A DNA stretch of 64,000 nucleotides, from positions 14,907,666-14,971,665 of the forward strand of contig NC_088778.1 in the NCBI RefSeq assembly GCF_954871325.1. The letters run 5' to 3'. Below the pieces are notes generated by a model, which did not search any database, was not told the origin of the DNA, and saw only the letters and a list, made by a program, of their open reading frames with translations. Of this stretch, positions 14,906 through 27,200 are shown piece after piece; the first letter of the stretch is position 1, and every line of letters begins with the position of its first letter. This DNA comes from Gordionus sp. m RMFG-2023. Its lineage: Eukaryota > Nematomorpha > Gordioida > Chordodea > Parachordodidae. Both the position numbers and the translations under genes were made by a program.

Positions 14906-15122
14906 TAGAGTTATTAAAAAGTCCGATTCGAGTTGATTTTTTAAAAACGACCCGATTAAGAGTTTAGCTATAATAGTATTATGTAAGCCTGAAGTTGCTT
15001 ATAGATGGCGGAAAGGTTGTGACCTCTATTTGCCAAATCTTCAGCTTACATAAAATTATTTGGCTAAAAACTTAATCGGGTCGTTTTAAAAACTCGACTC
15101 AAATCGGGCTTTTAACAACCTA
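14906..15122. mobile_element. hAT-type MITE, 217 bp
   Basis: A non-coding palindromic element. The inverted ends run for about 60 bp or more and share the block CGACCCGATTAAG. The left end starts TAGAGTT and the right end, read inward on the other strand, starts TAGGTTG, close to the hAT terminal pattern. Flanking 8-mers ATCGTAAT (14898-14905) and ATTATAAT (15123-15130) match at 6 of 8 positions; both differences are transitions. This fits an aged 8-bp hAT target duplication. No protein is encoded. Confidence 0.8.
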
Positions 15123-15130
15123 ATTATAAT

Positions 15131-17330
15131 ATGATATTTTTGTTAACATTTTTGCTGCCCTCGGGAGTACAATAAGCATAAATAGGACAAACTATTTTTT
15201 CTTTTAATTTTTTTTGTCTATAGTGCCTTATCAGTTTATTATGATAAATGTATAGTTTTCACGTGTTATTCAGAATTGTATACAGTGCAAGCCCTCAAAA
15301 ACCACTATAAAAGAAAAGCTCCAAACCTCGAATGAGAACATCTGGGAACCCTGTCTAAACCCTATACCACAATATTATCAATTATAGCATTGGTAGTTTT
15401 TAAAAATTATAGCAGTTTACTCTTAGAAAATGTAAATCTTCTACATTGGCAAATAAAAGTTTGAAGACCCTGACCGAACCTTTATACCGAAATGAAGATT
15501 TATAATTTTCTAAAACTTAACCATCGAACCTTATCAAATCATTAAAAGTTACGAACCGTATCTAAATATATAAAGCCGTTTTGTTTTATAATAATAATTG
15601 TAGCCAAATATATATAAGTGAAATTTCCACGGGAAGTTTTTTTTTCATATAACGATAATATTTTAATAACTTGTATACATTCACACTTTTCACTTCATTT
15701 ATTCATTTTCTATTTAGAGTGAATTGATTTTTCATTTTGAAGATTACAGATAGATAGGTAAATCTTTAATTGATACTACTTTTACTAATTTTACTTTTTC
15801 GTTATGCAGATCAAATTAAATGCCTATTATTAAAAATAAAGTCCAAATGCTTCAATCTAATGACCCTCTTCAAAAATTTTTACATGCTCGTATACCAAAT
15901 CAAATATAACCAAGTTGCATGTGTTCATATTTAAGAAATATTAGATATATTAGAGGAATTTTAAAACTTGAAAACTTAAACTATAACCCAACCGGTAAAT
16001 CGTATCCAAATCTTTTTAATTTTAAGCATCTAAATCTTACCCGACTTGGAATTTTTTTAATATTTTGCCCATGAGCCGCAATCTAATCCTAATTAATGGA
16101 TAACCGTTCAGATCTGGTCTCTGAAAATGGGTCAAATAATATATTCAAAAATATTTAAAGATTTTTGTTATTTATTGAAGAATTAACTGTTTTATATGAT
16201 AAAATCATTTTGAAGTAAGAATGAGGTCTAGAAAACCATTTTAAATGATAAACATTTTTTGTAGCACGATTGAGATTTAGTTATTAACTAATTTTTAATA
16301 ATTTATTCCATCTTAAGATTAAATTTTATTTTATCATTTTCTAAAATATGTTTTATTGCAGATGGATTTATAATGCTAATAAATTTTATTTTCACATATG
16401 TTTTTATTATATTTCTATTGATAAACTCGCTATAATGGGTAATATAAAAATATTAATAAAGATGAAAAATGTGTGCTTTCTTAGCTCTCCCTTCTAAACC
16501 CCTAGAATATTTCCTTTTGTTTTTGTGCATGATTAATCAAGACTTATCTTGATAAACATAATAATTTCAACTAATAATTAGAATGGTATGTACATATGTA
16601 TAATCTATATGCAAAATTTTTAAAATGACAGACAACAAGACAAGACATTAAAATGTAATTCAAAAAAAAACTATATATGAACGTAACTTTAAATTAACTA
16701 AGTTTTTTAAAATGCGACTTTAAGATATTATGAAATCCATAAAATACTATTATAAAAATTAACGCGTGTCTTTATAATATGTACATTATACATACTTTTA
16801 ACTTTTCTTATAATATAAAAGTTTAAAAAAATTAATATTAACTTTCATTAATGATAAGAAATATATTGTATAGTAATCTCGTTATATTTTTATATATTTT
16901 CCCTACTCACTTTCCCATATAGTAATTACTATTTAAGGCGGTATAATTAATCATTAATTATTAAAATAAAGAATGGATGTTCATTGTATAATTATACTTT
17001 TTTGATTTGCCAACTGGACACGTTATTTTGTATTGCCTACATCAATAAATTTAGTTCTTTTTAAAAATATAATAAAAAAGTATTATTTTCCCACGAAAGA
17101 CATCCCCCGTCTCATAAGTAACAAAAAATGATATATTCGATTACTAATAAAATTATACCTTTAATTATTGTGTAATTTTTATGCAATTGGAATAAAAAAA
17201 TGTATCAAAGTATAGTTGATTAATTTCAAGTTAAATCTATAACATAAATATTTCTTCACCAATAAACAGTCCACATTCTTAATTATATTTTTTAAATAAA
17301 ATTGTTTTACTTAAGTTGTTTAAAATAACA
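15131..17330. other. AT-rich stretch without recognisable gene
   Basis: No convincing open frame, RNA gene or bounded repeat was seen. Confidence 0.6.
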
Positions 17331-17339
17331 TTTTGGACC

Positions 17340-17630
17340 TAGTATTAAAAATCCAAAAAGGTTCGGATACAATTTATACCCATCTTCAATCATTAAAGTA
17401 TAATGACCTTTCCATTTCGTCTCTTATATGCACGCTCTATCAACTTTTCTCTTGTTCAACATTGATGCCAATTCTCTCGTTTTACCTTTAAGTGTCTCAA
17501 TATTCAAACTTGCTAACCTTGTCTTCTTTGCTTTGACCTTTATTTTACTTTTCGCAGGATGGAGGTCTTCACCCTGCGCGTCGCTTGGAGGGAACGCCCT
17601 AGCTTTCATATTTTCATTTATTTCCTTCAT
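17340..17630 (-). mobile_element. LINE 5' ORF fragment, APE-type endonuclease start
   Basis: Read on the minus strand, an ORF from 17630 gives a short basic, charged leader and then LASLNIETLKGKTRELASML, followed by RKVDRACI, a TAA stop, and ETKWKG. This is the N-terminal part of an apurinic-like endonuclease as found in LINE retrotransposons: the Asn in LNIETL and the Glu in the QET-type motif are catalytic-site positions. The stop sits where Q is usual (TAA for CAA). Readable homology ends near 17340, so the reverse transcriptase is absent. It is a truncated, dead copy; the clade is not assigned. It lies directly downstream of a tRNA-like sequence on the same strand. Confidence 0.75.
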
Positions 17631-17750
17631 TTTGTTTATTGGACAAGTATCCTTAGCACCCGGCTGTCCAAGTCTGTCGGTGACCGGGGTGTCATCTCTA
17701 AGCTCCGAAATTCAACACGTCAGTCATCGAAAAAAAACTTGAAAGTTTTT

Positions 17751-17823
17751 ATGCTCTTTACCAGGATTGAACCTGCGTCCTTCTGTTTCCAAGCATACAT
17801 CTAACCCATTAGGCAACCCCGGC
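17751..17823 (-). tRNA. tRNA-like sequence (SINE head or tRNA pseudogene)
   Basis: On the minus strand the segment starts GCCGGGGTTGCCTAATGGGT, resembling an acceptor strand plus A box. About 50 bases later it has GGTTCAATCCTGG, a good B box / T-loop. The 3' acceptor strand does not pair with GCCGGGG and the T stem contains mismatches, so it is unlikely to be a functional tRNA. Its position just upstream of a LINE ORF on the same strand suggests a tRNA-derived SINE head or a captured pol III promoter. No anticodon is assigned. Confidence 0.6.
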
Positions 17824-17849
17824 ACTATTGATAACCCCGATATCTATAT

Positions 17850-18997
17850 TAAAAATTCATTAAAATACATGTAACCTAATAAAATTTTAAAATATATAAT
17901 ATTATAAAGTGCTATTTTGTTTACCTCCAAGCCTGTAAACACAATACTATTAATTGGCTTTTTTTCACAAATTTTTTAAACTTATTTTAATTTAGAAAAT
18001 TAAAATTTGAAGAATTTTAAAAAATGTAACAAATAACGCCAATGATAATAAAATAAAAATTATGAATTTGATATGGGATAATGATTACTTTCTTTTTTTA
18101 AAAAAAGATCACCAAAAATACAAAATATTTCTTAGAATCGAACGAAATTGTATAAAATATCAGTCTGGAAAAATAAAGAAGCACGAGGGGCAACTTTTTA
18201 AAATATATATTTATTATAAAAAATAGTAAGCTAACAATTTTTATGATAAATTATTAACGTATTTAATATATTTGCAAGAGGATATAACAATTTTCAGCAC
18301 AAAATTGGCTTAAATAGTATCTAACTTTTAGAGGGTTGATTGGTAGGGATCAGTTTAGACATTAATCATCTTATAGTATATAAATGATGTAAATCTTCCA
18401 AATTAAAAAAAATAAAGGTTTGCTCTATTATTTATAACTTAATTTATCATTCAAACTTCATAAAACATTTTAACCTTACTTCATTATAATTAAACTGTTC
18501 TACTCTTAGATTAGATAGAAATAAAATTTAAAAAAAGGCTTCTATAATGAATTCTTGATCAATGTTAAGTTTATTTAATATTAAATTTTTTTTAGCAATA
18601 TGCAAGATAATATAATATTATAGGATGAATATCCTTGAATAATCATCATTCATATGGAAAATTATTGATTTATAGGTCATTATTGTCAAAACATGGGAAA
18701 ATTTATATATATATTTTATATTTATACATATAATAATTAAATTTGTATACCCGTACTTCAATTTATTTTAAAAGTGTGCAATCATTATAAAATTTTATTG
18801 TGTTTTACATTCATGCATAAAAAAATGATTGTCAAATTACTAAAGTAATAATTTCTTTTATGCTTATTTTTTACTATAATTATCAAAAGAGACTTAAATT
18901 CTTCTATAAATTTTTTACCTAACATTTATAAATAAATTTGTTGTGCCGATTGCAACAATTTATAATCTTAATTTTTGTATAGGTTCCTTATAAAAAT
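17850..18997. other. AT-rich region upstream of the MCC homologue
   Basis: No gene seen. The last few hundred bases should include the promoter of the gene starting at 18998, but no distinct motif can be identified in sequence this AT-rich. Confidence 0.6.
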
Positions 18998-21821
18998 ATG
19001 GAAAGATGTCGAATTAAAACTTCTCCGAAATACACGAACACTCCCCTCTATAATAATGGAAGATATGAAAACCAAAAATCACAAATTAACAAGTAAAACA
19101 AATTGTATATTAAATATGAAATAATAATACCTTTGTTAAATTTTAGAATATTTAAAAGAGGAATCATTCATAATGCAAATCCGAGTAACATTGATTTAAC
19201 TGAAAATATTAACAATGAACATGTAAAATAATAAATTTTGTATAAATAAATAAATTTTTAGGTAATTCAAATTAATGATAACGTAAGCCGTAAGGTTCCC
19301 ACAAAAAATTTAAACCGGGAAAAATTGAATCATAATGTTAACAATCAATTCGAAGAATTCACACAACTCATAAAATTAAAAGAAGAAAATATTAACCTGA
19401 AAGAAGAATTATTAACATTAAAATCACAATTTACCAAAACAGAATGTGAATTAGAAAAATACAAACGAATTAGCAAATCTATTCATAGTCGTGGTCAAGC
19501 ACTTAACAATGTTTTATAAATTATATTTTTATTTAAAATAATATATCTATATTTTTAGTTGGTTCCAGTTTTAAAGAAACCTATTCCAACTTATCTTAGT
19601 AAAAATGAGATTGATAAAGATATAACATCCACAGAATATGCCGAAAAAGTCAAAATAGAGAAATTTGCGCCTTATATTGGAAAATCATTCCACATGGAAT
19701 TGTTCCCCCGAAAGGTATATATATTTAAATCTTTAAAAGATAACATTAAAAATTATCTCAAAATATCGATTGATAAATACATGTTAATTTTCCTAACTAA
19801 AAAAAGGTATGTCACCCCATGCTTAAGGAATATTTAATTCATCCTCTTTTGGCTAAAGCCGAGTGGAATCAAATGTACCGCACCGCATCATGCTATTTAT
19901 CAACAATTAGCGGAAAATCATCCACTCATATAACGAATGTCGAAAATTTACCTAGTAACCCAAACGAAACTCCAAAACTTGACATAAACAAGCAGGCGTT
20001 AGTTAAATTAGCTACTGAAAAAAAGTTTATTGAAGCTGAATCACTTCGAGCCGCCGTAAACCGTTTGAAAAGCCAAATTGAAGTTATGAATATACAATTA
20101 GGCGAGGATAAGACGACGGCTGAGGAATTATGGATAAAATTAAATATAGAAGAACATCGTACGATAGGATTTAAAATGGCTCTACACCTAACCATGCAAA
20201 TCAATTTGTTATACGAAGTGTTATTAAGCGTTAAAGAATTTGGTAATAATGATGGAACTAGATTGGGTGAGTTATATTTTTTATAATTAATAATATAAAA
20301 CAAAACTTTTAAATAAATAGATGGTATTAAATCAGAATCCGCTTACAATTCATGTGAAAATTGTTATGAAGATGAATTATCATCGAAAAATGAACCCGAA
20401 TATTCAACTCCTTATACATCAAACGAAACAAATTTGAGTAGAAATTTAGCAGCAGAAGCCAATATATTGGTTCTTTTATCCTACCTTGAAAGACAAATTA
20501 ACCATTTGGTTAAAAATGAAGGGTTAAAACACCTTAAATTTATTTCTCAAATTCTCTCTTTATTTGAAAAATCTAAGATAGTACAATCTAAAAATAATTT
20601 GGAAGATAAATATTACGATCATCTCTCGCCATCAAATTCTTCATATACTTCAAATAGTCTAACATCCCATGATTCTAGTAGTGGGATCAGTGTTTGTGAA
20701 TATAATTATAATAATATTAACTCTACTCAGAACTTCCATTTTAATAAATTTCACTATCAATTGCTTAAAACATTTATAAACATGCTACAATTACGGAGAA
20801 ATGATATAACACAAAGTTTAAAATATAACTCTCATTGCTCCGATGAATCAATTAATAATATCATAGAGTCATGCTATAAGAATTGTATATCTAATAATAA
20901 AGATAATATCAAATTTTATGATAAAACGGCACACAATAGTGATACTGATTTAGAATATGAAAAGTTGAGAGATATCGAAAAAGCATCCTTAAACGGCTTT
21001 ATAGACAATTTGATATTAGATATGGATTATAATAATTATACTCAAAACATAGCAAAGTTAAATGAATCTACCATTATGGAAGATATTAAAAATAACGAGA
21101 TTAATTGTGATTTACTTTTAGAAAATGCAATAATTTTCCAAGAAATTGCATCTGTTAAAGTATTATTTATATAAAAACTTACTCTATAATTAGTGTCACA
21201 TTTATTATAGGAACAATTAAGTTATGTAAAAGAGGAAAAATATTATGTCGAGAAAGAAAAAAATTTGCTAGATATACGATTGATTATTAAAAATGATATG
21301 GAGAAATCACTTAAAAGTCATATAAATTCCTTAGAGTCCGATATTCGAGGAATTCAAGATGTATTTATTTATATATTAAAATAATCATTATAATCAAAAC
21401 ATATAAAGGATATGATGAAGGCAGATAATGGTACAAAAGGTGACGTTTTAAAACATGCGCTTTCGAGAGAACATAGACTTAGAAATCAAATCCAAAATTT
21501 ATTGGTATCTATGGAGAATATATCTAAGAATTCAGAAATTCGGTATAAAGATGCAATGGATATAGTTAAAGACTTGAAAAGACTTAATTGGTATTAATTA
21601 CTTTTTAAAAATATTTTGTATTTTTTTTATAAAGTGTGTTAATGAATACCAATAATCAAGCAAAAAAACAATTACAATCAAATTCCAACAAAAATAAAGG
21701 TGCACTAAATAGCATTTCGGATGAAGAAAACGAGAATGCTTATCAAGTGAACACAGATAATTGCACAAATATAAAGAAATTAAATGAAGTTAAGTATCCT
21801 GCTCTCGTCCTATCTTTTTAG
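18998..21821 (+). CDS. MCC: MCC homologue (mutated in colorectal cancers), nine exons
   Basis: Exons: 18998-19092, 19147-19222, 19262-19510, 19559-19714, 19807-20266, 20321-21159, 21211-21360, 21409-21590 and 21635-21821. All GT/AG junctions agree in phase and give 797 aa, near the 829 aa of the short human form. Three blocks match MCC. Residues about 270-336 carry RLKSQIEVMN and a MALHL...YEVLLSVKE block. Residues about 612-660 carry LENAIIFQEIASVKEQL and VEKEKNLLDIRL (human LENAVLMQELMAMKEEM). Residues 692-735 carry KNSEIRY and IVKDLKRLN (human SSEIRHQ...VNDLKRAN). A further coiled coil lies at about 88-130. MCC proteins are cytoplasmic coiled-coil scaffolds linked to Scribble, beta-catenin signalling and cell movement. 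The human C-terminal PDZ ligand ETSL is absent; this protein ends LVLSF. Introns are 39-92 bp. Start chosen as the first ATG in phase with exon 2. USHBP1 is the related alternative, but the third block favours MCC. Confidence 0.92.
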
Positions 21822-21842
21822 ACTAAATAGATATAATATCTA

Positions 21843-21848
21843 AATAAA
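21843..21848 (+). promoter_or_regulatory. Candidate polyadenylation signal of the MCC homologue
   Basis: AATAAA 22 bases after the TAG stop at 21821. It supports 21635-21821 as the terminal exon, though the motif is common by chance here. Confidence 0.5.
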
Positions 21849-22896
21849 ACTTGGAAACTATCATGTGACTTCTGAAATTCAGTTATTTTTACAATCATAT
21901 TAAATTTAACTTTAAATCTAGGTATATCATGCTAATTTGGGCAATATTATTGAGCCCATTAGATTTATTTTTTAAATAATAAACACTCTTTTTTAAAAAA
22001 ACAATAAATAAACACACTTTATTTTATAATTTCGACAAAGAATTTGGTTATAAGGGTGCTCAATTTATCACCATTACGAAGCAATAAGGAGCATAAATTT
22101 AACGAATAAATGAGTTAATGCAGGTCTTACCAAATTATTTTAGAAAAATAATTAGAATAGCAGCATATAAATAAACCAAAGAAAGTTAGAAATTTTTTAG
22201 CATCATCATAGTACATATTGCTATGATATTGTTCATATGAGAATCTCCAAGTTTTATAAATGATAAATTTAATATTTACAAGATATTCTATTTATTTTTA
22301 AATGTGGAAATATGTTTTAAATTTGTGTGGATTTTTTCCCCCTCGGAACCGCGACAAAAGTAAAAATCACCAGAACCCCTTTTTCAAAATTTTAGGATCC
22401 AGAACAACTTTTTTTTTAAAATATTCGGAACTGAAACAAACCCATTTTAGCTTAGGCTTCAAACTCTTGTTAAAAAAAATATATACATTTAAATTTGCAA
22501 TATACTTAACTTTATATTATAGAGATGATACCCACCTCCCCTTGACTACATAAAGAAGAGAATAAGTTTCCTCTGTAGATGACAAAAAATTGATATTAAT
22601 TTTTTTCATCAATTTTTTTGTTTATATTTATGAGATATTTAGGTAGCTTAGGTAATTTTTATTTTTTTATAGAAATATTTTATAGTTAAAAATAATCATT
22701 TTTTCTTAAAGCAAGCAAATTTATATAGGGGAGACCGGGGATAGCAATGTTTTTGCTCGAGGCAGATAAACGATTAAAAAACTGTTTTTAAATTAAATAA
22801 ATTTAATATGAATATGCAAACCAAACATTAATTTATAAAATAAAGCTATATCTCTAATAGTTATTTAGGTAGATCCTTTTGAGTGAAAGCCATTTA
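21849..22896. other. AT-rich stretch, no gene
   Basis: No gene seen. Contains the motif GGGGAGACCGGGG at 22728-22740, which recurs near 49.17 kb and may mark an end of an unclassified transposon. Confidence 0.55.
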
Positions 22897-23104
22897 TGAT
22901 ATGAAACATGTTGACGATTAAATTAAAACCCATCCATATAAAATTATTTTCTTTGCAAAAATAATTAATATATAGACAAAGCATTATTGAAAATTCTTTT
23001 ATTACCCCTTTTGTTATTTGAATTATTTTTTCAAAGAAAATAATTTTATAAAGATGAGTTTTAATTTAATCGTCAATATGTTTCATTAAATAATCACAAC
23101 ACTG
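22897..23104. mobile_element. MITE, CAGTGTTGTGAT family, copy 1
   Basis: Palindromic, non-coding. Inverted arms of about 45 bp or more contain TTAATCGTCAATATGTTTCA and its complement. The right end reads CACAACACTG followed by TA, while the outermost left bases are missing or diverged. TA at the ends of this family fits a Tc1/mariner-type insertion. Copies also occur at 26993-27200 and 46020-46109. Confidence 0.8.
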
Positions 23105-23106
23105 TA

Positions 23107-24294
23107 TATTTATAGACTTATTAAAACCTATGAACCCGAAACAATATTTGTTTTGGTTCATGTCCTGACTTAAAAGAATAATATTTATTATATTTGTATT
23201 ATTACAACCAAAAAGATTCTTAAGATTTAGAAGCTCAAATATACAAACTAAGTAAACACAAAAATATAATGTAATTTACAAATAAAATGATGGACTTAAA
23301 AGAAAACTGGACATATAAAATGATAACCCTAGGGGCAAAATAATAAAAAATATATATTATTGTAAGTAAGATTAATCTATTACTCAACAAGCTATTTTTA
23401 AAAACATTTTTTTATATTTATAAATCTACCAGAAGGAACAACCACAAGACTCAGATGTCGAAAGCTGATTGTTGGAAATTAGGAAAACTAAACAAATTCC
23501 AACCATTGAGAAAATATTTGCAATATATTATAAAATATTCTATTTATTATTTATAATAGTATATAATATTAACTATTGTATTATATGTCAAAATATTTTT
23601 TATTATATGTGGAATAAGAATATATTTGGTTATGATATAAAAATTAAGATAATTTTGACTGTTGACTTGATATTAGAACCCTGCAAATAAATTTTTCCAG
23701 GCCTATATTTTTATCTTCGTATAAGCCGGTGCTTGGCCTCAATTTTTAGCCTTGCCCGTCCCGAAATTTTTAGAACAAAAAAATTAAACCCATTTATATT
23801 ATTATTTTTTTAGAATGATTTGTTTACATTTTTTCGATCTTAAATAGATTCTTTCAAATAACATTTACTATTGCTATTTCGCAAATATAGGAATATAATT
23901 AATGTAAAAATTTTTGAAAAGAATCTCACTTTGGTTTTAAGATATGGTTTGACCAATATAAAATTCTTTTGACTTCTAATTTATTTTTATAATTGAATTT
24001 CGAATAGTTTAATCAAAAAATTGTTAATAGAGATTCTTTCATATCTGTTAATTGTTTAGTTAAAATATAACACTCCTCCCCCCACTTCAATACGATGTGA
24101 TTGATTTGGACCATGTGTTAAATAACCAGAGCTAACTTTTCAAATAATTTGATTTACGTTTTTAAATAAGTAAAAAACTAAAGAATCATGGGATTGATTG
24201 TGTAAAATTTAATAGAGTTTGACTCTATACATTTCAGGGCCTTTTGTTTGGACTGACTTTGTCGCCCTAATATTGGAAATTAAATTGTTAACTG
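23107..24294. other. AT-rich stretch, no gene
   Basis: No gene seen. Around 23683-23775 there is a short GCC-rich patch (AAGCCGGTGCTTGGCC, CCTTGCCCGTCCCG) resembling the GGGCC-type MITE-like repeats of this window. Confidence 0.5.
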
Positions 24295-24819
24295 TATATC
24301 GCCAGGGTTGCCATGTCTCCCCCCATCAGCGGGAGACTCCCGCAATTTTTTAGTTTACACGCAGACATCTCTCTCCAGCAAAACTATCGCAATTGGAAAT
24401 CTACCGCAATTTTTTAATTTCACCCGCTATATTTTTTTATAGTATTATAACGCTTTTAATATATAAATAATAATTTTGAGAGACATTAATTGATTATTTT
24501 TATATTTTTAAAATAGTAAATATTTATTAGAAAAACATGTCTAGTTTGTAAATTTCTTTCTATCCTTGTTTTATTTTTATCCAATAATAAATCTTTCATT
24601 CATATAAGTCAGTACAGGGGTGTATATCAACATCGATTGCAATACAAAATTATTCTCAAAAATAATAAATAATACAGATGTAACTACATTTGCGGAAATC
24701 GTATACACTATCATGGTTCAACATTCACAGAGCTATATCATCACAATGTGGGTCTAATCTTTTTCTCATGATATTAACGACTCCATATAAGTGCAAACCT
24801 TACTTGTGGCAGAACAAAA

Positions 24820-26198
24820 ATGAGCAAGGCTATCACAAGTGTTTTAGTATCTGAATCCTAGAGGTCAATTCTAGACGATTTGAAATATTGGCATCTATAT
24901 GCAATTCTAACAGATGCATCCAATAAGGGAAATATTAAAACATTTCCCTCGATCCTTCGCTATTTCAACAAGAATAAGAACATTTAAATAAAACTGTTAT
25001 TTTTTACTCGGATAGTAAAAAATCCAACAATGTAGCTAGCCACATAATGGTAAATATAGCTGATTCAGGGTTATCAATGATTTACATGACAGCTTTCTGC
25101 GCTGATAATGCTTCTGTAAATTTTGGTAAAAACCAAAGTTACCGAATTGGGGCAGCACAATAATGAATTAATGCCAATTGGCTGTATATGCCATATACTA
25201 CATAATTCTTGCAAGAAGGCAATGAATGTACTATCTGTGAATGTTGAAATAATTGTGATGAAATGTTTTAAAGAATTTAGTTCATCAACTAAAAGAGTTA
25301 ATAAATTAAAAGAGTTGATTGACTTGAAATGGTGTGAGTTGTTGCGATATATACCTATCAGGTGGTTATCATTAATACCTGCCATCGATAGAATTTTAAA
25401 ATTTTACAAACCCTTAAAAAAATACTTCTTAAATAGAGATTTTAAAAGCTGTCCTAAATTTTTGAAAAATTTTTTCGAGTATGAAATGGCAGAAGCATAT
25501 TTGGGATTCGTTTCACATGTAGGAAATCTACTTCATGAAGTTAATATTCAGTTGCAATCAGAATATTCTTTATTAAAAAAGATTCACAAAATCATGCTAT
25601 AGCTCTGTTCATCTCTACAGTTAAAAATTGATAATAAATTTTATAGCGCTATTGCTAAAAATATTATATTAAAATGTTCAAATAATACTCTAATTAATAC
25701 ATTTTTATATGAAGCAGATATTTTTATTAAGACAATTTTAGAATATTTACAATCAAAATTTGATTTTAATAACTCTATTTACAAATGTATAAATATTATG
25801 ACTTTGGAACAGAAACCATCAATTGATTGTTTTTATAATTTAATAAATTATTAAAAATACCGAAAGACATTGATGTCTTGTTTGAGGAGTTTGTAATTCT
25901 CTCTATTTTTTATGATACGCCAGAATACTTAGTTAGATGGCCTAAAAGCAGAGGAGAAATGGGTAGAATTTTTTCGTAATAACGATAAATCCCCATGCTT
26001 TGAAAAATATGCGAGTATGTCTTCTCCTTACCTCATTCTAATGCCTCATCCGAGCGCATTTTTAGCCTGATGAGGACTGCCTGGAAAAAGGAGAGAAATC
26101 GGATTGCTTTAACAACATTAAAGGCCGAGCTAATGGTTAAACAAATATATAATATGTCATGCCAGGAATTTTATAAATATCTCTATGTAAACATTTAG
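24820..26198 (+). pseudogene. hAT transposase, copy A, decayed
   Basis: Cut-and-paste transposase of the hAT superfamily; it would act on the CAGGGTTGCC ends in the nucleus. Readable blocks in order: an N-terminal core near 24880 (AILTDASNKG), with a TAG stop shortly before it; the long open part 25123-25602 with CHILHNSCKKAMNVLS, then RYIPIRWLSLIPAIDR and FFEYEMAEAYLGFVSHV; and a hATC dimerisation block near 26030-26198 (LPHSNASSERIFSLMRTAW, then ALTTLKAELMVKQ). Blocks lie in several frames separated by stops and frameshifts, so no intact protein is made. A second copy lies inverted immediately downstream. Confidence 0.85.
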
Positions 26199-26274
26199 TT
26201 CTATTATTTAAAAATCTCAAATAAAATATAATTAAGTTTTAGCAATGGCGCCATAAAATTTATTCTCAATTATT

Positions 26275-26878
26275 AACTGTAAAGATGAACACATCTGCAG
26301 CATAATTTTGTGAATCTTTCTTAAGATTCTTCTGATTGCAACTACACATTAACAGCATGTAGTAGATTTCCTACATGGGAAATCATTCCTAAATATACCT
26401 CTGCCATTCATTATTAAAAAAATTTTCAAAATTTTAGGACAGCTTTTATAATCTTTATTTAAGAAATATTTTTTTAACGGTTTATAAAATTTTAAAATTC
26501 TACGATGGCGGGTATTAGGAACATATCGCAACCAACATTATGCTGACTCAATTCTGTAAATACACTCTGTTTTTACCAAATTCACTGAGGCATTATCAAA
26601 TCAGAAAGCTGACTTACAATTTATCTCGAATCTGCTATATTTAACATTATATGATTAGCCATGTCTTTGGGTTTTTCACTATTTGAGGGGAAAAAATATG
26701 ATAGTTTTATTGAAACGACCTTAATTTTGTTGAAATAGCGGAGGATCAAGGGAAATATTTTAATCTTTCCCTTATTAGATGCATCTGTTAGAATTGCATA
26801 TATATGCCCATCTTTCAAATCGTCAAGAATTGACCTCCTGGATTTAGGTCCTAAAACATTGATGATAGCCTTGCTCAT
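26275..26878 (-). pseudogene. hAT transposase, copy B, truncated and inverted
   Basis: On the minus strand, 26878-26621 gives DDLKDGHIYAILTDASNKGK and KLSYFFPSNSEKPKDMANHI, matching and partly better preserving the N-terminal core of copy A. After a deletion relative to copy A, 26531-26349 resumes with RILKFYKPLKKYFLNKDYKS. Nucleotide similarity to copy A continues to about 26240. The hATC block is missing. It forms the second arm of the foldback hAT dimer. Confidence 0.85.
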
Positions 26879-26992
26879 TTTTGTTCTACAAGTATAGTTT
26901 TCATTTATATTAGAGTTGTTAAATATTATGGTAATAAGATTCTACCAACATTGTGATGATAATTATCTCGGTGAAGGTTGTACTACAAGATA

Positions 26993-27200
26993 CAGTGTTG
27001 TGATAATTTAATGAAACATATTGACGATTAAATTAAAACCCATCCATATAAAATTATAATCTTTGCAAAAATAATTTAAAATAATTATTGAAATTTCTTT
27101 TATTTATTGTTATTTTAATTATTTTTGCAAAGATTATAATTTTATATGGATGGGTTTTAATTTAATCGTCAATATGTTTCATTAAATCATAACAACACTG
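26993..27200. mobile_element. MITE, CAGTGTTGTGAT family, complete copy 2
   Basis: 208 bp, nearly a perfect palindrome. Starts CAGTGTTGTGAT and ends ATAACAACACTG; arms share ATTGACGATTAAATTAAAAC. TA flanks both sides (26991-26992 and 27201-27202), as in Tc1/mariner-type elements. No 8-bp duplication is seen, which argues against hAT. It is inserted in copy B of the hAT dimer and so is younger than it. Confidence 0.9.

Noticed and set aside
17428-17742. Plus-strand frames of about 80-104 codons with a hydrophobic N-terminus
   Set aside because: They are antisense shadows of the LINE ORF and its linker, whose minus-strand reading matches a known endonuclease motif.
17751-17823. A functional tRNA gene
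   Set aside because: A and B boxes are visible, but the acceptor strands do not pair and the T stem is mismatched, so only a tRNA-like repeat is claimed.
19926-20303. 125-codon minus-strand frame
   Set aside because: Antisense to exon 5 of the MCC homologue, which has strong family similarity on the plus strand.
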